The notes below the pieces were generated by a model, which had not been told where the DNA came from, searched no databases, and saw only the letters and a program-made list of their open reading frames with translations. A stretch of DNA of 64,000 nt from Paraburkholderia gardini. Its GTDB lineage: Bacteria; Pseudomonadota; Gammaproteobacteria; Burkholderiales; Burkholderiaceae. The stretch is from contig NZ_CAJQYY010000013.1 of the NCBI RefSeq assembly GCF_907164575.1, positions 1 to 64,000 of the forward strand. The letters are read 5' to 3'. The position numbers were made by a program, and so were the translations under genes. Numbering within the stretch: position 1 is the first letter of the stretch; every line of letters starts with the position of its first letter. Shown in pieces: positions 17,571 through 26,926 of this stretch.

Positions 17571-18718
17571 ACGCTCGCTCCATCGGCCTGCAATGACGCC
17601 GTGCCAATGATTTCACAAACGGTCGCCACCATCGCGACGTCGACGTGTGCGCCGATCGGCAACATCAACCACGACGCAGCGATATGCCCAGTTGTTGGCA
17701 AGGGCCTGGCCAGGCCATCGATGTCCTGTGCAACGTCAACCGCGCGGGCTTCGATATTGTCGGCGGACAACCGGTCAATCAGCCGGTCTCGCGACAGGCC
17801 AAACACGCGTTCGTCGACTGCGCAGACAAGCGACTGATGATTTGACACTGCGGCGCCATGAGGTTCGACCACACGTATTCCAGCGACGCCGCGTAACTGG
17901 CTGAGATACGCATCGAAAAGTATCCGGTTACGTTTCCGATTGACCGCGAAGTCGTCGAGACTGAGAAGACCGAGCGCGGCCTGCGCTTCCGACATCCGTC
18001 CATTGGAGGTTTTTACAACCGGCACCGGCCTTCCCGCGCCGTAGCTGCTGCGGATGTTTCGCAGACGCGCGGCGAGTTCATCATCGTCAGTCGTCACGCA
18101 GGCGCCCCCCGCCGCGTTGAGAATATCGCCCTCGCCAAACCCGAGCACCTCGATCTGGCCAAACGTGCCGACGCGACGCCCAGCAATTTCACAGCCCAAC
18201 GAATGCGCGGAGTCGAATAAGACCGGCATACCGCGCGCGGCGGCGAACGCGGTCAACATGGGCGCGGCTGACGCGTCGCCCCACAGATTGGCGCCGAGCA
18301 GCGCCTTAATCTGATCGTCGTGCGCCGCTTGTGCGCCAGCGACCGACAGATGCCCACTGACCGGATCGACGTCGCAGAAAACAGGCTCCGCACCACACCA
18401 TGCCAGCGCGTGCCGCGCAGCGGTGTTGCTTACCCCCGGCACCAGCACGCGCCCATGCACACCAAGAGCCTCGATTGCCATCATCAAGCCGATGGTCACA
18501 TTCGTCACGCAAACCACGTGACGTACGACGAGGAAATCTTGCAGGCGCTCCTCGAAACGTCGCGCAAGCGGCCCCTGATTGGTGTAATAGCGACGCTCGA
18601 AGATATCGCGCATGGCCGCTTCGTAGCGGTCCCACGAGGGCACGTTGTGCTGGCCAAGCATCACGCGCTGCGAAAATATGGGCGAAGGATGTGGAACTGC
18701 CGCCTGAAGCAGGGTCAT
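17567..18718 (-). CDS. DegT/DnrJ/EryC1-family protein lacking the catalytic lysine
   Basis: Has the full DegT fold length (383 residues) and family marks such as the YYTNQGPLARRFEERL start, VLFDSAHSLGCEIAG and the C-terminal SNHQSLVCA region. The position of the PLP Schiff-base Lys is occupied by Asp198 (GFGEGDILNAAGG, where the two paralogues here read SLHASKLLNGFEGG and SFHGTKVFNTFEGG). The codon is GAT at 18127-18125 with no frameshift nearby. A normal aminotransferase reaction is therefore unlikely. A PLP-independent, dehydratase-like or structural-partner role is possible. ATGA overlaps link it to the next DegT gene and to the WbqC-like gene. Confidence 0.8.
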   Translation of the reverse strand: MTLLQAAVPHPSPIFSQRVMLGQHNVPSWDRYEAAMRDIFERRYYTNQGPLARRFEERLQDFLVVRHVVCVTNVTIGLMMAIEALGVHGRVLVPGVSNTAARHALAWCGAEPVFCDVDPVSGHLSVAGAQAAHDDQIKALLGANLWGDASAAPMLTAFAAARGMPVLFDSAHSLGCEIAGRRVGTFGQIEVLGFGEGDILNAAGGACVTTDDDELAARLRNIRSSYGAGRPVPVVKTSNGRMSEAQAALGLLSLDDFAVNRKRNRILFDAYLSQLRGVAGIRVVEPHGAAVSNHQSLVCAVDERVFGLSRDRLIDRLSADNIEARAVDVAQDIDGLARPLPTTGHIAASWLMLPIGAHVDVAMVATVCEIIGTASLQADGASV

Positions 18719-19902
18719 ATGCTCGCCCCCGCAGCGGCGAGCGCAGCCAGATCACGAATCTCATCTGCGTTCACGTGGATGAAATGCAGCAATGCAACCA
18801 CAGTATCAATGTCGTCGAGCGAAACGAAATCACCGCACGGCATCAATGCGAAGCGAGTGGCAAGTTCGTCGGTATGTGGCAAATCAGCAGGAATGTACGG
18901 ATACGCCATCGGCTTGCTGTGCAGCGGTGGAGAATAATACGCACGCGCCAGCACGCGCTCGGCATTCAGTATGTCGATGGTCAATGCCCGCGAAAGCGGC
19001 CAGTCGTCGAGCAGTTCGACGACGACATTCTTGTAGCTTGTTCGGCTCGATTCGTCAAAGTTGAGCAGACGGATGCCCGGCACCGTTGGCAGCGCGGCAC
19101 GATAACGCTTATAGCGCTCGCGATTGCGCGCGATCTGTGCATCGAGCTCATCGAGGTTGGCCAGCGCCATCGCAGCGTGTGTGTCGGCAAGTCGGGCGTC
19201 CAGTGCGCCACGCTCCAGCGTCCGGCCATCGCGCGATGCTGCAAGCCTTGATGCCAGCGCCGCATCGTTGGTCGTAACGTAACCTCCCTCGAAACCATTC
19301 AGCAGCTTGCTCGCGTGTAGCGAGAAACATTCGGCATTGCCGAAACCGCCGATCTTCCCCGCGTCGCATGACTCGTAAACGGACTCGACGGAATCGAACA
19401 GCAAAGGCAGTTCGCGTTGCGCCGCCAGTTCGGTTAGCCCCTGTACATCGCAGCAGTTGACGATCGGATGCACACCGAGGATCAGCGCAGTGTCGTCGTT
19501 GATGCAGATGGTGGCCGTCGTCGCGCTGATTGCCAGGGTAGTTGCATCGACCTCGCAAAAGTGGGGAACGAGACCGGTCCACGCGACCACGTCGGCCATG
19601 CGACGGTACGTCAGAGATGGCATCACAACTTCCCGCCGTCCCGGACGCGCCAGCGCGACAATACTCGCGGCAAGCGCCCAGAAGCCACTGCAGAAGCTCA
19701 CGCAGTAATCCGCATGATGAAACATAGAGAGGCGTTCCTCAAGGTGCCGCGTCGTCCCCCCCGGTTGCCCGAATGATGTACGCGCGTAATCGAGAAACCG
19801 TTCGAACTCCGGCTGGACCAGATTCGATGTCGAACGCGGAACGGCAAAGAGCGGTGCCGCGCCGAAAAGCGCCAGGTCAGCTGCGCTTTGCCGACGATTC
19901 AT
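18715..19902 (-). CDS. DegT/DnrJ/EryC1-family aminotransferase
   Basis: A 395-residue PLP enzyme with the catalytic Lys199 in SLHASKLLNGFEGG, the LLFDSVES cofactor aspartate and the C-terminal arm seen in sugar aminotransferases. Such enzymes convert nucleotide-linked keto-sugars to amino sugars, usually as dimers. It is joined by ATGA overlaps to the methyltransferase upstream and the Lys-less homologue downstream. A heteromeric pair of an active and an inactive DegT subunit is one possible reading. The substrate is not predictable from sequence. Confidence 0.85.
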   Translation of the reverse strand: MNRRQSAADLALFGAAPLFAVPRSTSNLVQPEFERFLDYARTSFGQPGGTTRHLEERLSMFHHADYCVSFCSGFWALAASIVALARPGRREVVMPSLTYRRMADVVAWTGLVPHFCEVDATTLAISATTATICINDDTALILGVHPIVNCCDVQGLTELAAQRELPLLFDSVESVYESCDAGKIGGFGNAECFSLHASKLLNGFEGGYVTTNDAALASRLAASRDGRTLERGALDARLADTHAAMALANLDELDAQIARNRERYKRYRAALPTVPGIRLLNFDESSRTSYKNVVVELLDDWPLSRALTIDILNAERVLARAYYSPPLHSKPMAYPYIPADLPHTDELATRFALMPCGDFVSLDDIDTVVALLHFIHVNADEIRDLAALAAAGASI

Positions 19903-20648
19903 TGGGTCGCTCCGCCTGACTCAAAAGACGCGCGTCGACGCAGTACCACGTCGTACCGATAGTGCATCGAAAAGAATGATTCGGGCATCGATGAGAACGT
20001 CGCGTCCCATCCCGCCGAAGCAGTCATAGCGGCGAAAGATGCTTTCGAGCGCCAGATACCAATCTGTGCATGCGGATCGTCGAGTTCGCCCGGCTCCGGT
20101 GCGCGCATCGCAAAAAACGCCCCGGCGCGGTCGCGATCGGGCAGATTGCCGATGAAGATCGTGTTCACGTTGACGAAACGTTCGCGCAGCAGACGGAGGG
20201 ATGTAACCGCATCGTCCTGTGAGAAGTACGCGAAGCTGCCGTAGCACAGCACCTTCGTAAAACGTTCCGGCACATGCTCATCGCGTAGATAGTCGGCCGC
20301 ACCGCCCGCGACGAACGTGAAGCGCGGCGCCTCGGCGAAATGCGCATTCGCCACCTCGATCAGGTAGTCCGACAGATCAACGCCGGTTAGTGCCGAGCAC
20401 GCGTCGAACAGTCGCTGCGACAGTGCACCGTTGCCGCATGCAAGATCGAGGACAACATCATGCGATTCAAGCGAGAGGCGCTCGCGGATCGCCATGACGA
20501 TCATATCGATATGCTCGTCCGATACAGCCTTGCCATGCACCGTACGCTTGACCTGCGCCCAGAAATCGTCGGGCGGACAGGTCCGGGCATGCTGGTCGTA
20601 ATCCACGATGGGATAGTTGCGCGGCAATCTTTGCATTCCGTTTGACAT
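19899..20648 (-). CDS. Class I SAM-dependent methyltransferase
   Basis: A 249-residue enzyme with motif I VLDLACGNGALSQRL (residues 66-80), an acidic motif II (LTGVDLSDYL) and a KVLCYGSFAYFS segment at the motif IV position. There are no membrane segments and no extra domain. Located between two DegT-type aminotransferase genes, it probably methylates an amino sugar (O- or N-methylation) of the glycan. The stop overlaps the downstream start as ATGA. Confidence 0.82.
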   Translation of the reverse strand: MSNGMQRLPRNYPIVDYDQHARTCPPDDFWAQVKRTVHGKAVSDEHIDMIVMAIRERLSLESHDVVLDLACGNGALSQRLFDACSALTGVDLSDYLIEVANAHFAEAPRFTFVAGGAADYLRDEHVPERFTKVLCYGSFAYFSQDDAVTSLRLLRERFVNVNTIFIGNLPDRDRAGAFFAMRAPEPGELDDPHAQIGIWRSKASFAAMTASAGWDATFSSMPESFFSMHYRYDVVLRRRASFESGGATQ

Positions 20649-20687
20649 GACGTTCCCTGGGAGCGGTGTTGGCGGCTGTCGTTCGAC

Positions 20688-21830
20688 CTAGCTCGCACGG
20701 CGGTTGCGCCACGCGGACGATAGAACCGTCTCGATGACGCGATCCTGGTCAGCTTCGGCCAGCGCCGGGAAAATCGGCAGGCACAGCACCTGTCGCGAGA
20801 CCGTGGTGGCGACCGGCAGGTTGTGCGGGCCTGCCGACGGCAAGCCGCGATACATCGGAAACTCGCTGATCAGCGGATAGAAATAGCGCCGGGCAGCGAT
20901 CTGGTTCGCGCGCAACTCGTTGTACAGGTCATCGCGGGTGGCAGGAAACTCGGGCGTCACAAGGATCGGAAAGTAGGCGAAGTTTTTCGTGCAGTTTTCC
21001 GGGATCTCATGCATTTTCAGTCCATGCACATTACGAAATGCGTTGCGATAACGTGCGTCGATGCGCGCGCGCTGTGCGTTCACCTGATCCATATGCTTCA
21101 ACTGCAGGAGCCCGAACGCCGCCTGCACTTCATTCATTTTGCCGTTAATACCTGGCGCAACGACCGTCGTCTCGTCGACAAAACCAAAGTTCTTCAGATT
21201 GTCGATACGACGCTTGGTTTTTGCATCCCGACAGACGATCGCACCACCTTCGAACGTATTGAAGACCTTCGTGCCGTGGAAGCTGAGAACGGACATGTCA
21301 CCATAGTTCAGGATCGACCGGTCATTGATGCGCACACCGAACGCGTGAGCTGCGTCATAGATCACACGCAGACCATAGGTATCGGCGATTGCCTCGATGC
21401 GTTCGACGTCGCATGGATTCGCATAGACATGCACCGGAAGCAGCGCGGTGGTTTGCGGCGTGATCAGTGCTTCGATCCTGTCCGGATCCAGATTGAGGCT
21501 GACAGGCGAAATGTCTGCGAACACAGGCTTGATGCCGTTCCAGTGCAAGGCGTGCGATGTTGCGACAAAACTGAAAGGCGTCGTGATCACTTCGCCGGTG
21601 ATTTTCAGCGCCTGCAACGCCGTGATCAGTCCCAACGTGCCATTGGAGAAGAGCGACAGGTGCTCAACGCCGAGATAGTCACACAACTCCTGTTCAAGTT
21701 GCTGGTGATAGGCGCCATTATTGGTCACCCATTTGCGTTTCCAAATGTCCTCGAGGTACGGCTGGAATTCGTCAAGCGGCGGCAGGAAAGGCTGCGTGAC
21801 GGGGACGAAGGTCGATTTGGGATCGCTCAT
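20688..21830 (-). CDS. DegT/DnrJ/EryC1-family aminotransferase
   Basis: A 380-residue sugar aminotransferase with an intact PLP site: Lys188 in SFHGTKVFNTFEGG, VIYDAAHAFGV for the ring nitrogen aspartate, and NGKMNEVQAAFGL. The motif set is close to enzymes that make dTDP-amino-deoxysugars (viosamine/fucosamine type), but the exact product is uncertain. It lies 39 bases upstream of the methyltransferase gene and 188 bases downstream of the GT2-methyltransferase fusion. With the epimerase and methyltransferases it supplies a modified amino sugar. Confidence 0.87.
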   Translation of the reverse strand: MSDPKSTFVPVTQPFLPPLDEFQPYLEDIWKRKWVTNNGAYHQQLEQELCDYLGVEHLSLFSNGTLGLITALQALKITGEVITTPFSFVATSHALHWNGIKPVFADISPVSLNLDPDRIEALITPQTTALLPVHVYANPCDVERIEAIADTYGLRVIYDAAHAFGVRINDRSILNYGDMSVLSFHGTKVFNTFEGGAIVCRDAKTKRRIDNLKNFGFVDETTVVAPGINGKMNEVQAAFGLLQLKHMDQVNAQRARIDARYRNAFRNVHGLKMHEIPENCTKNFAYFPILVTPEFPATRDDLYNELRANQIAARRYFYPLISEFPMYRGLPSAGPHNLPVATTVSRQVLCLPIFPALAEADQDRVIETVLSSAWRNRRAS

Positions 21831-22018
21831 GGACAGGCCTGAAATCGGGTCGGGCGCATGTCCCGGGGCGCCGCGCGGACAGGGCCGCTCACCTTATGGC
21901 GGCGACGAACGCGCGGTCGACTATATGAAGTGTGTCACTCGCCCCGGAACCGCGATCGGTCAAACAGACGGCCGAATTCCCGCCAATTCAACCGAACACA
22001 TGCCGCCGAACCGCGGCC

Positions 22019-23713
22019 TCAGCCTGCGAATACAGGCACTTGCCCCTTGGAAAACAGGAAGAACGGCTCGCGGCCATTGCAGCCGACATAGTCTGGATCG
22101 ATCTCACCAAGAACGGCCTTGTGCGGATACAGGTCGCCATGGAGCCCCGCAGCGCGGAAATAATCGACGATGTCGGCCCCGAACAGACGCACGTGGTCGC
22201 TCTGACCGAAATAGCGCGTGGCGAACGCCGGCTGGACCGGCCGGTTCAACTCGAACGTGTGTTTCAGGACCGGCGAATAGGGAGTCTGGGCGATCAGATG
22301 GCCTTCTGGTTTCAGGCACCGATTGAACTCGGCGAGCGCCGCCGACGGGTCGTCGACATGCTCAAGCACGTGGTTACAGATGATCAGATCGAAATAGCCG
22401 TCCGGGAACTCAAGCGCTTCGACGTCGATTTTTCGGTGCTCGGCAGAACGCGGAAAAAGGTCGCCGCCGATATATTCCAGCGGATTCAACGCACGAATGC
22501 GTGGCTCAAGCGTCGCTTCAGGAGCGATGTGCAGAATGCGCTTCTCCGTCGCATTCTCGAAAATGCCCGAGTAAGCGGCGTACAGCCACAGATGGCGATC
22601 GCGATCATTGCAATAGCAGTTCGGACACAAATGCTTTTCGAGCGTTGAGCCGACCGATTCCACCTGCTGCATGAAGTCCCGATCCTGGCCGGCGAGAGGA
22701 TGCGGCTTCCACTCCGTCACGGTCTGATCGCATACGACGCAAAACCGCTGCGCCGGTGCCGGTCGCGAGCGACGCGCGGCGACGCGTGAGGCGACCAAAG
22801 TGCGGGCGCTTTCCAGATCCGCCCGGAAGCGCGGCGACGTGAACAAACCCTCCGCCGGTGACGCCGTCAGTTCGTCCAGATTCGCATGCAGTCGCGACAA
22901 CTCGGGCAGCGACGCCCAGTTCGAATACGTCTGCTTGAGCAATTGCTGCGCCAAGGCAAGCGATTCAGCGTCGAGCGAGCCCGCGGCGGCTTCACCGCGA
23001 ACCATTAGTTCCCACTCGTAAAGTCCAGCGCTGAAGTTGGGGCTCGACGACGCGGAGCTTTGCCCGCTGTGCCGGCGAAAGGCACTCCAGTAACCGCCCA
23101 CGGCGACGAGCGGGCCATGCTGCGACAGATTGAGATAGATCGCCACGTCGCCCAGGAAATCCAGCTTCACCGAACGATAGTCGAAGACGCTCGACACATC
23201 GGCGCGCTCCCGGTCGAACATAATGTTGCTCGGCTCACCGATGAAATTGTTCAGCTTGCCAACCATTTCGCTCACGAGAAACGCACGATCGATGAGACCT
23301 CGTTCGCCTTCCTTCAGCAACGGCGGCGGAACGTGGGTCACCGCATCGTTTTCATCAATAATCACGCGACCGTGGAACGCCATCGGCGCTTCGGGATGCG
23401 CGCGCAACGCTTCAACGAGCACTTCGACGGAGGTCGGCATCAGGACATCGTCGTCATACAGCCATTTGATGTACTTGCCGGACGCCTTTTGCAGCAGCGC
23501 CTGCGAGTTGCGCGTGCCCTTCTGAAAGCCGTGATGAAAATACTGGATACGCGGATCGGCGAAACGCCTGACAAATGGTTCGAGCGCCGCATCAGGGGTA
23601 TCGTCGCCGACGAGAATCTCGATGTCCGCGAACGTCTGCTGCTGCGCGCTGATGAGCGCCCTGTCCAGAAACTGCGCCTTGTACGCTGGGATCAGAATGC
23701 TGACGGTAGCCAT
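22019..23713 (-). CDS. GT2 glycosyltransferase fused to a SAM methyltransferase
   Basis: A 564-residue two-domain protein. Residues 1-220 form a GT2/GT-A domain (VSILIPAYKAQFLDRALIS, then KYIKWLYDDDVLMP with the metal-binding Asp cluster at 87-89). After a helical linker, residues 325-366 hold four cysteines as two CxxC pairs (CVVC, CPNC). Residues 390-560 form a methyltransferase (RILHIAPEATLEPRI, then YFDLIICNHVLEHVDD). Fusion of transferase and methylase suggests transfer followed by capping methylation of a glycan. It is the first gene of the island in transcription order, and AAGGA precedes its ATG. Confidence 0.85.
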   Translation of the reverse strand: MATVSILIPAYKAQFLDRALISAQQQTFADIEILVGDDTPDAALEPFVRRFADPRIQYFHHGFQKGTRNSQALLQKASGKYIKWLYDDDVLMPTSVEVLVEALRAHPEAPMAFHGRVIIDENDAVTHVPPPLLKEGERGLIDRAFLVSEMVGKLNNFIGEPSNIMFDRERADVSSVFDYRSVKLDFLGDVAIYLNLSQHGPLVAVGGYWSAFRRHSGQSSASSSPNFSAGLYEWELMVRGEAAAGSLDAESLALAQQLLKQTYSNWASLPELSRLHANLDELTASPAEGLFTSPRFRADLESARTLVASRVAARRSRPAPAQRFCVVCDQTVTEWKPHPLAGQDRDFMQQVESVGSTLEKHLCPNCYCNDRDRHLWLYAAYSGIFENATEKRILHIAPEATLEPRIRALNPLEYIGGDLFPRSAEHRKIDVEALEFPDGYFDLIICNHVLEHVDDPSAALAEFNRCLKPEGHLIAQTPYSPVLKHTFELNRPVQPAFATRYFGQSDHVRLFGADIVDYFRAAGLHGDLYPHKAVLGEIDPDYVGCNGREPFFLFSKGQVPVFAG

Positions 23714-24280
23714 TGAAACGAATCCTTACTGTTGTTGATGTGTCCACGAAGCTCACGATGCGGGCAGCGTCGGTATCCCACGCGCAGTTGGCGTGGACAG
23801 ACGGCCGCAAGCCGGGACCAGTCGGCGCAAAAGAGCTTAGCGCCGACTGCTACAGTTCAATCAGGCAAACAGGCGGGGGTTTCGGGGCTATTCCCTCTTC
23901 TGAAGACAGACGGCAATTCGCTTTATACCGTTGGCGGGCAGGCTGAGCCGGACAATTCACGCTGCAGGCATAGTTGAATAGCCGGACGCCACCAGCGCAA
24001 CGGCTCGCTCGTCGCCAGTCTCCCATCACACACGACGTTCACACCGTCTGCGTTTGACTTCTCGAATCTGCAGTTGAGTCGATTTCAAAGCAGCTTCTGC
24101 GCTTTCTAACACGAACGAATACGCTCGATTTGAATAGAAGGCGGGTAATCCCCCCCCTTTTCCCTCGTATCTCCGAGACGCCGAACGCCTCAACATCTAT
24201 CAGATGCTCGCCGGCGACTGTCCCGCCGTCGTGTCATCGGACATTGAGATCAAAAACAAATTTGCCCGAGGATATTCATC
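23714..24280. other. Intergenic promoter region of the glycan island
   Basis: About 570 bases without a supportable gene between two divergent genes. It must hold the promoters of the glycan operon (minus) and the secreted protein gene (plus). At 23821-23847 lies an inverted repeat with 8-bp arms and an 11-base loop, in the leader of the glycan operon. A run of eight C occurs near 24150. I found no clear sigma-28 promoter for the glycan genes. Confidence 0.5.
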
Positions 24281-24706
24281 TTGAACAACGCATTAAAGAA
24301 ACTAGCCACGGTCGCGGCCATATGTTCGGGTTTCGCCGGAATCGCCCACGCTGATCCTGTCACCGCAGGCTATTGGCAACTCGACTCTTATTTCCAGCCC
24401 GGTGGTGGGCATTTCAGCACGCAGATGGTCTGCCTGAATGCCGACAATACCTGGTATTCGACGACCCAGGGGCCGTGGAATGGTAACTGGTTCCAAAACG
24501 GCAACGAAGTGCAATGGTACGGCAGTCTCTCGGCCGGAGTTTCGATGCAGATAGCGACATTCGGTACCGTTCAAATTATGCAACCAACGACCATGAATGG
24601 CGAGTACGCGGAGTGGAGCGTTCCGGGCACACCGCCCCTTCAATGGAATCGACATTACACGATCACCATGACATATCAGGGTTCTGTCTGCCCCGGTCCT
24701 GCCTGA
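24281..24706 (+). CDS. Hypothetical secreted protein
   Basis: A 141-residue product with a clear Sec signal peptide (basic start, hydrophobic core, cleavage likely after GIAHA at about residue 24). The mature part is rich in Trp, Tyr, Gln and Gly with two cysteines (one near residue 50, one near the C-terminus) that could form a disulfide. The start is TTG, preceded by GAGGA at suitable spacing; no in-frame ATG would preserve the signal peptide. I do not recognise the family. It stands alone, divergent from the glycan island. Confidence 0.68.
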   Translation: MNNALKKLATVAAICSGFAGIAHADPVTAGYWQLDSYFQPGGGHFSTQMVCLNADNTWYSTTQGPWNGNWFQNGNEVQWYGSLSAGVSMQIATFGTVQIMQPTTMNGEYAEWSVPGTPPLQWNRHYTITMTYQGSVCPGPA

Positions 24707-25107
24707 AACCAGTCAGTTGCCAGTGACGTGCGGCGGCGCGCCTATACCGTTTGCACATCCTGGCAACGTTGCGTTTTTCGATAACGCTGCCTCGAAGTCG
24801 GCGTGGTGGCTACCCGGTTGTAGCCAATGGATTCGTGTGTATTACGATTGCGAGAGAGATAGGTCATTGGCCAGGGCAAATGCCGCCCTCGGAAGTTGTT
24901 CGTGTGTGCGGCGAAGTTAGGACCGGCTCAGCTCTTCCGGGGACAGACAACCGGCAAAGGTGGCATGCCCGCGCAGCCAGGCATCCCCAATCTACGCAGG
25001 TTGGGATGACGCAGACTTCGGATTATGGAATGACGAAACAAACTCGCGACCAGGCCGCGATACCCCCACGCACCGCAACGCACATCGCGACACCGCTCCC
25101 ATCACAA
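24707..25107. other. Intergenic stretch with no recognisable gene
   Basis: Roughly 400 bases between the secreted protein gene and the end of the ANTAR regulator gene. Open frames here are short and show no coding bias like that of the neighbours. I see no strong terminator, so the amide operon may end by another mechanism. Confidence 0.5.
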
Positions 25108-25722
25108 TCAAGAAGGCTTGTCGAGACCAAGCTTCTCCAAAGCCTCCTGCGCATCGATCACCATCATCGCAACCTCACCCACAGTCGCGCGCAGTTTGGT
25201 CGCACGCGAACGGATATGTTCATAAGCTTCGCTCTCGCTTAGCCGATGCGTGTCGATCAGAATGCGCATCGCGCGCTCGATATGGCGGCGCGCCTTGATC
25301 GCTTCTTCCAGCTTGCCGATCTTGCTTTGCAGCCTTTGCTGGTAGCCCGACGAAGCGCGCGCGAGCACCAGTGTGCTGAGGATGCCGGTCGAACGATACG
25401 GTTTCGTGATCACGCCATGCGCCTGGGTATCGACGAGCATCTTGAGCGCGGTCGGGTTTTCGTAATTCGACAGCGCGATCAGCGTCGCCTGCGTATCGGC
25501 CGCGCACCAGTTCCCCGCGCTGCGCGTTTCCGGGCCGACCAGAAAAAATACCGCATCGGCGTCAGCCGGCAATTGCGACGGAAACGGCCACAGCACGCTG
25601 ACCGGACAACCGATCCGGCGCAGCTGCTCGACGAGCACGTTGCGGTCGTCCCCAGGCGGATGAATCACCAGCACGCGCAGCGTGCGCAGATCATCGAAGA
25701 ACCGGTGCGCCCACGTGCTCAT
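25108..25722 (-). CDS. AmiR-like transcription antiterminator with ANTAR domain
   Basis: A 204-residue regulator with an N-terminal degenerate receiver fold (LRVLVIHPPGDDRNVLVEQL), a central coiled coil (QRLQSKIGKLEEAI) and a C-terminal ANTAR domain (AMRILIDTHRLSESEAYEHI, residues about 145-200). ANTAR proteins bind paired RNA stem-loops in leader transcripts and prevent termination. Its start codon overlaps the stop of the AmiC-like gene as ATGA, as in the amiC-amiR pair of Pseudomonas aeruginosa. The operon leader at 33857-33968 is the obvious target. An in-frame extension of 28 codons upstream is rejected because it lies within the preceding gene. Confidence 0.88.
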   Translation of the reverse strand: MSTWAHRFFDDLRTLRVLVIHPPGDDRNVLVEQLRRIGCPVSVLWPFPSQLPADADAVFFLVGPETRSAGNWCAADTQATLIALSNYENPTALKMLVDTQAHGVITKPYRSTGILSTLVLARASSGYQQRLQSKIGKLEEAIKARRHIERAMRILIDTHRLSESEAYEHIRSRATKLRATVGEVAMMVIDAQEALEKLGLDKPS

Positions 25723-26894
25723 GCCTGTTCTCCGTCGAGCCAGAATTCCGCGAGTCCGTACGAGATGAGGTAAGGATCGGGTTTGATCGGGCTGCGTCCT
25801 TCCCATACGATGTCGAACGCGCCGTCCGGCCGGCAGACCGCGATGCGCGGCGTGAGGATCGCGTGATTGTTTTCGGGATCGATGCGCAGCACGCCTTCGG
25901 GCGAATCGAACTCGACTTCATGGATCGATTCGACGAGCTTCGCGGTGTCGAGGTTTTTGGTTCGCGCCAACGCGAGCGCGAACAGATGGACCTGGTTGTA
26001 CGCCATCTCCGACCACATGCTCGCGGGCTGATCGCCGAAACGCGCGCGCCATGATTTCAGGAAGCGCTTGTTGCCATCGAGATTCAGCGTGTTCAGATAG
26101 CTCGCCGAGACGATATGGCTACCGCACAGCTCGGGGCCGATCATATGCGTCTCGCCCTCGGTCATCGTCAGGCTCGCGATCGGAATGCGCGCGGGATCGA
26201 TGCCGCGCTCGCGATACAGCTGATAGAACTTGCGTGCGCCGCGCCCGATCAGCGTCGAGAACACGACGTCGGGCTGCGCGGCATTGATTTGCCGCACGAC
26301 TTCGTCGAGCGCGTCTGGCTCCGCATCGCTCGGCAAATAAACTTCATCGACGATTTCGCCCCCGTGTTGCTCGACCATGTCGCGCATGATGCGGTTCGAC
26401 TCGCGCGGATAGATGTAATCCGCGCCGACCAGAAAGAAACGCTGGCCGTGGTTACGCAGCAGATATGCGGCGAGCTGCATGCTGTTCTGATTCGGCACCG
26501 CGCCGGTATAGATCACGTTCGGCGAATACTCGAAGCCTTCGTAGATCGAGCAATACCAGAGCAATGCGTTGTAGCGCTCGATCACGGGCAGCACCGCCTT
26601 GCGGCTCGACGACGTGGAGCAGCCAAAGATCACCGTCACGTCGTCGTCCTGCAGCATGCGCGACGCGAGCCGGTGATACTCGTCCGGATCGCTGCGCGCG
26701 TCGTAGGCGACCGGATCGAGCAGGCGTCCGTCGACGCCGCCCGCCGCATTGATTTCCTCGATCGCGAGCACCGTGCCGTAGAAATGTTCGGACCCGGTCG
26801 CGGCCGTCACGCCAGTGCGCGAGTACAGCACGCCAACTCGCCATCCGGCTTCCGCACCCGACTGTCTCGCCGACTGGCGTGAATTCGACTGCAT
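25719..26894 (-). CDS. AmiC-like amide sensor (cytosolic periplasmic-binding-protein fold)
   Basis: A 391-residue type I periplasmic-binding-protein fold (RVGVLYSRTGVTAATGSEHF, EEINAAGGVDGR, VIFGCSTSSSRKAVLPV), close to AmiC and urea/short-chain amide binding proteins. It has no signal peptide (start MQSNSRQSARQSG), so it should stay in the cytoplasm. That fits a ligand sensor that holds its AmiR partner inactive until an amide binds. AGGAGAT precedes the start, and the stop overlaps amiR-like. The operon's other binding protein at 31703 does carry a signal peptide, so this one is the sensor and that one the transporter subunit. Confidence 0.86.
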   Translation of the reverse strand: MQSNSRQSARQSGAEAGWRVGVLYSRTGVTAATGSEHFYGTVLAIEEINAAGGVDGRLLDPVAYDARSDPDEYHRLASRMLQDDDVTVIFGCSTSSSRKAVLPVIERYNALLWYCSIYEGFEYSPNVIYTGAVPNQNSMQLAAYLLRNHGQRFFLVGADYIYPRESNRIMRDMVEQHGGEIVDEVYLPSDAEPDALDEVVRQINAAQPDVVFSTLIGRGARKFYQLYRERGIDPARIPIASLTMTEGETHMIGPELCGSHIVSASYLNTLNLDGNKRFLKSWRARFGDQPASMWSEMAYNQVHLFALALARTKNLDTAKLVESIHEVEFDSPEGVLRIDPENNHAILTPRIAVCRPDGAFDIVWEGRSPIKPDPYLISYGLAEFWLDGEQA

Positions 26895-26926
26895 GGCGCT
26901 ATATCTCCTTTGATTTCGGTGGTCCG

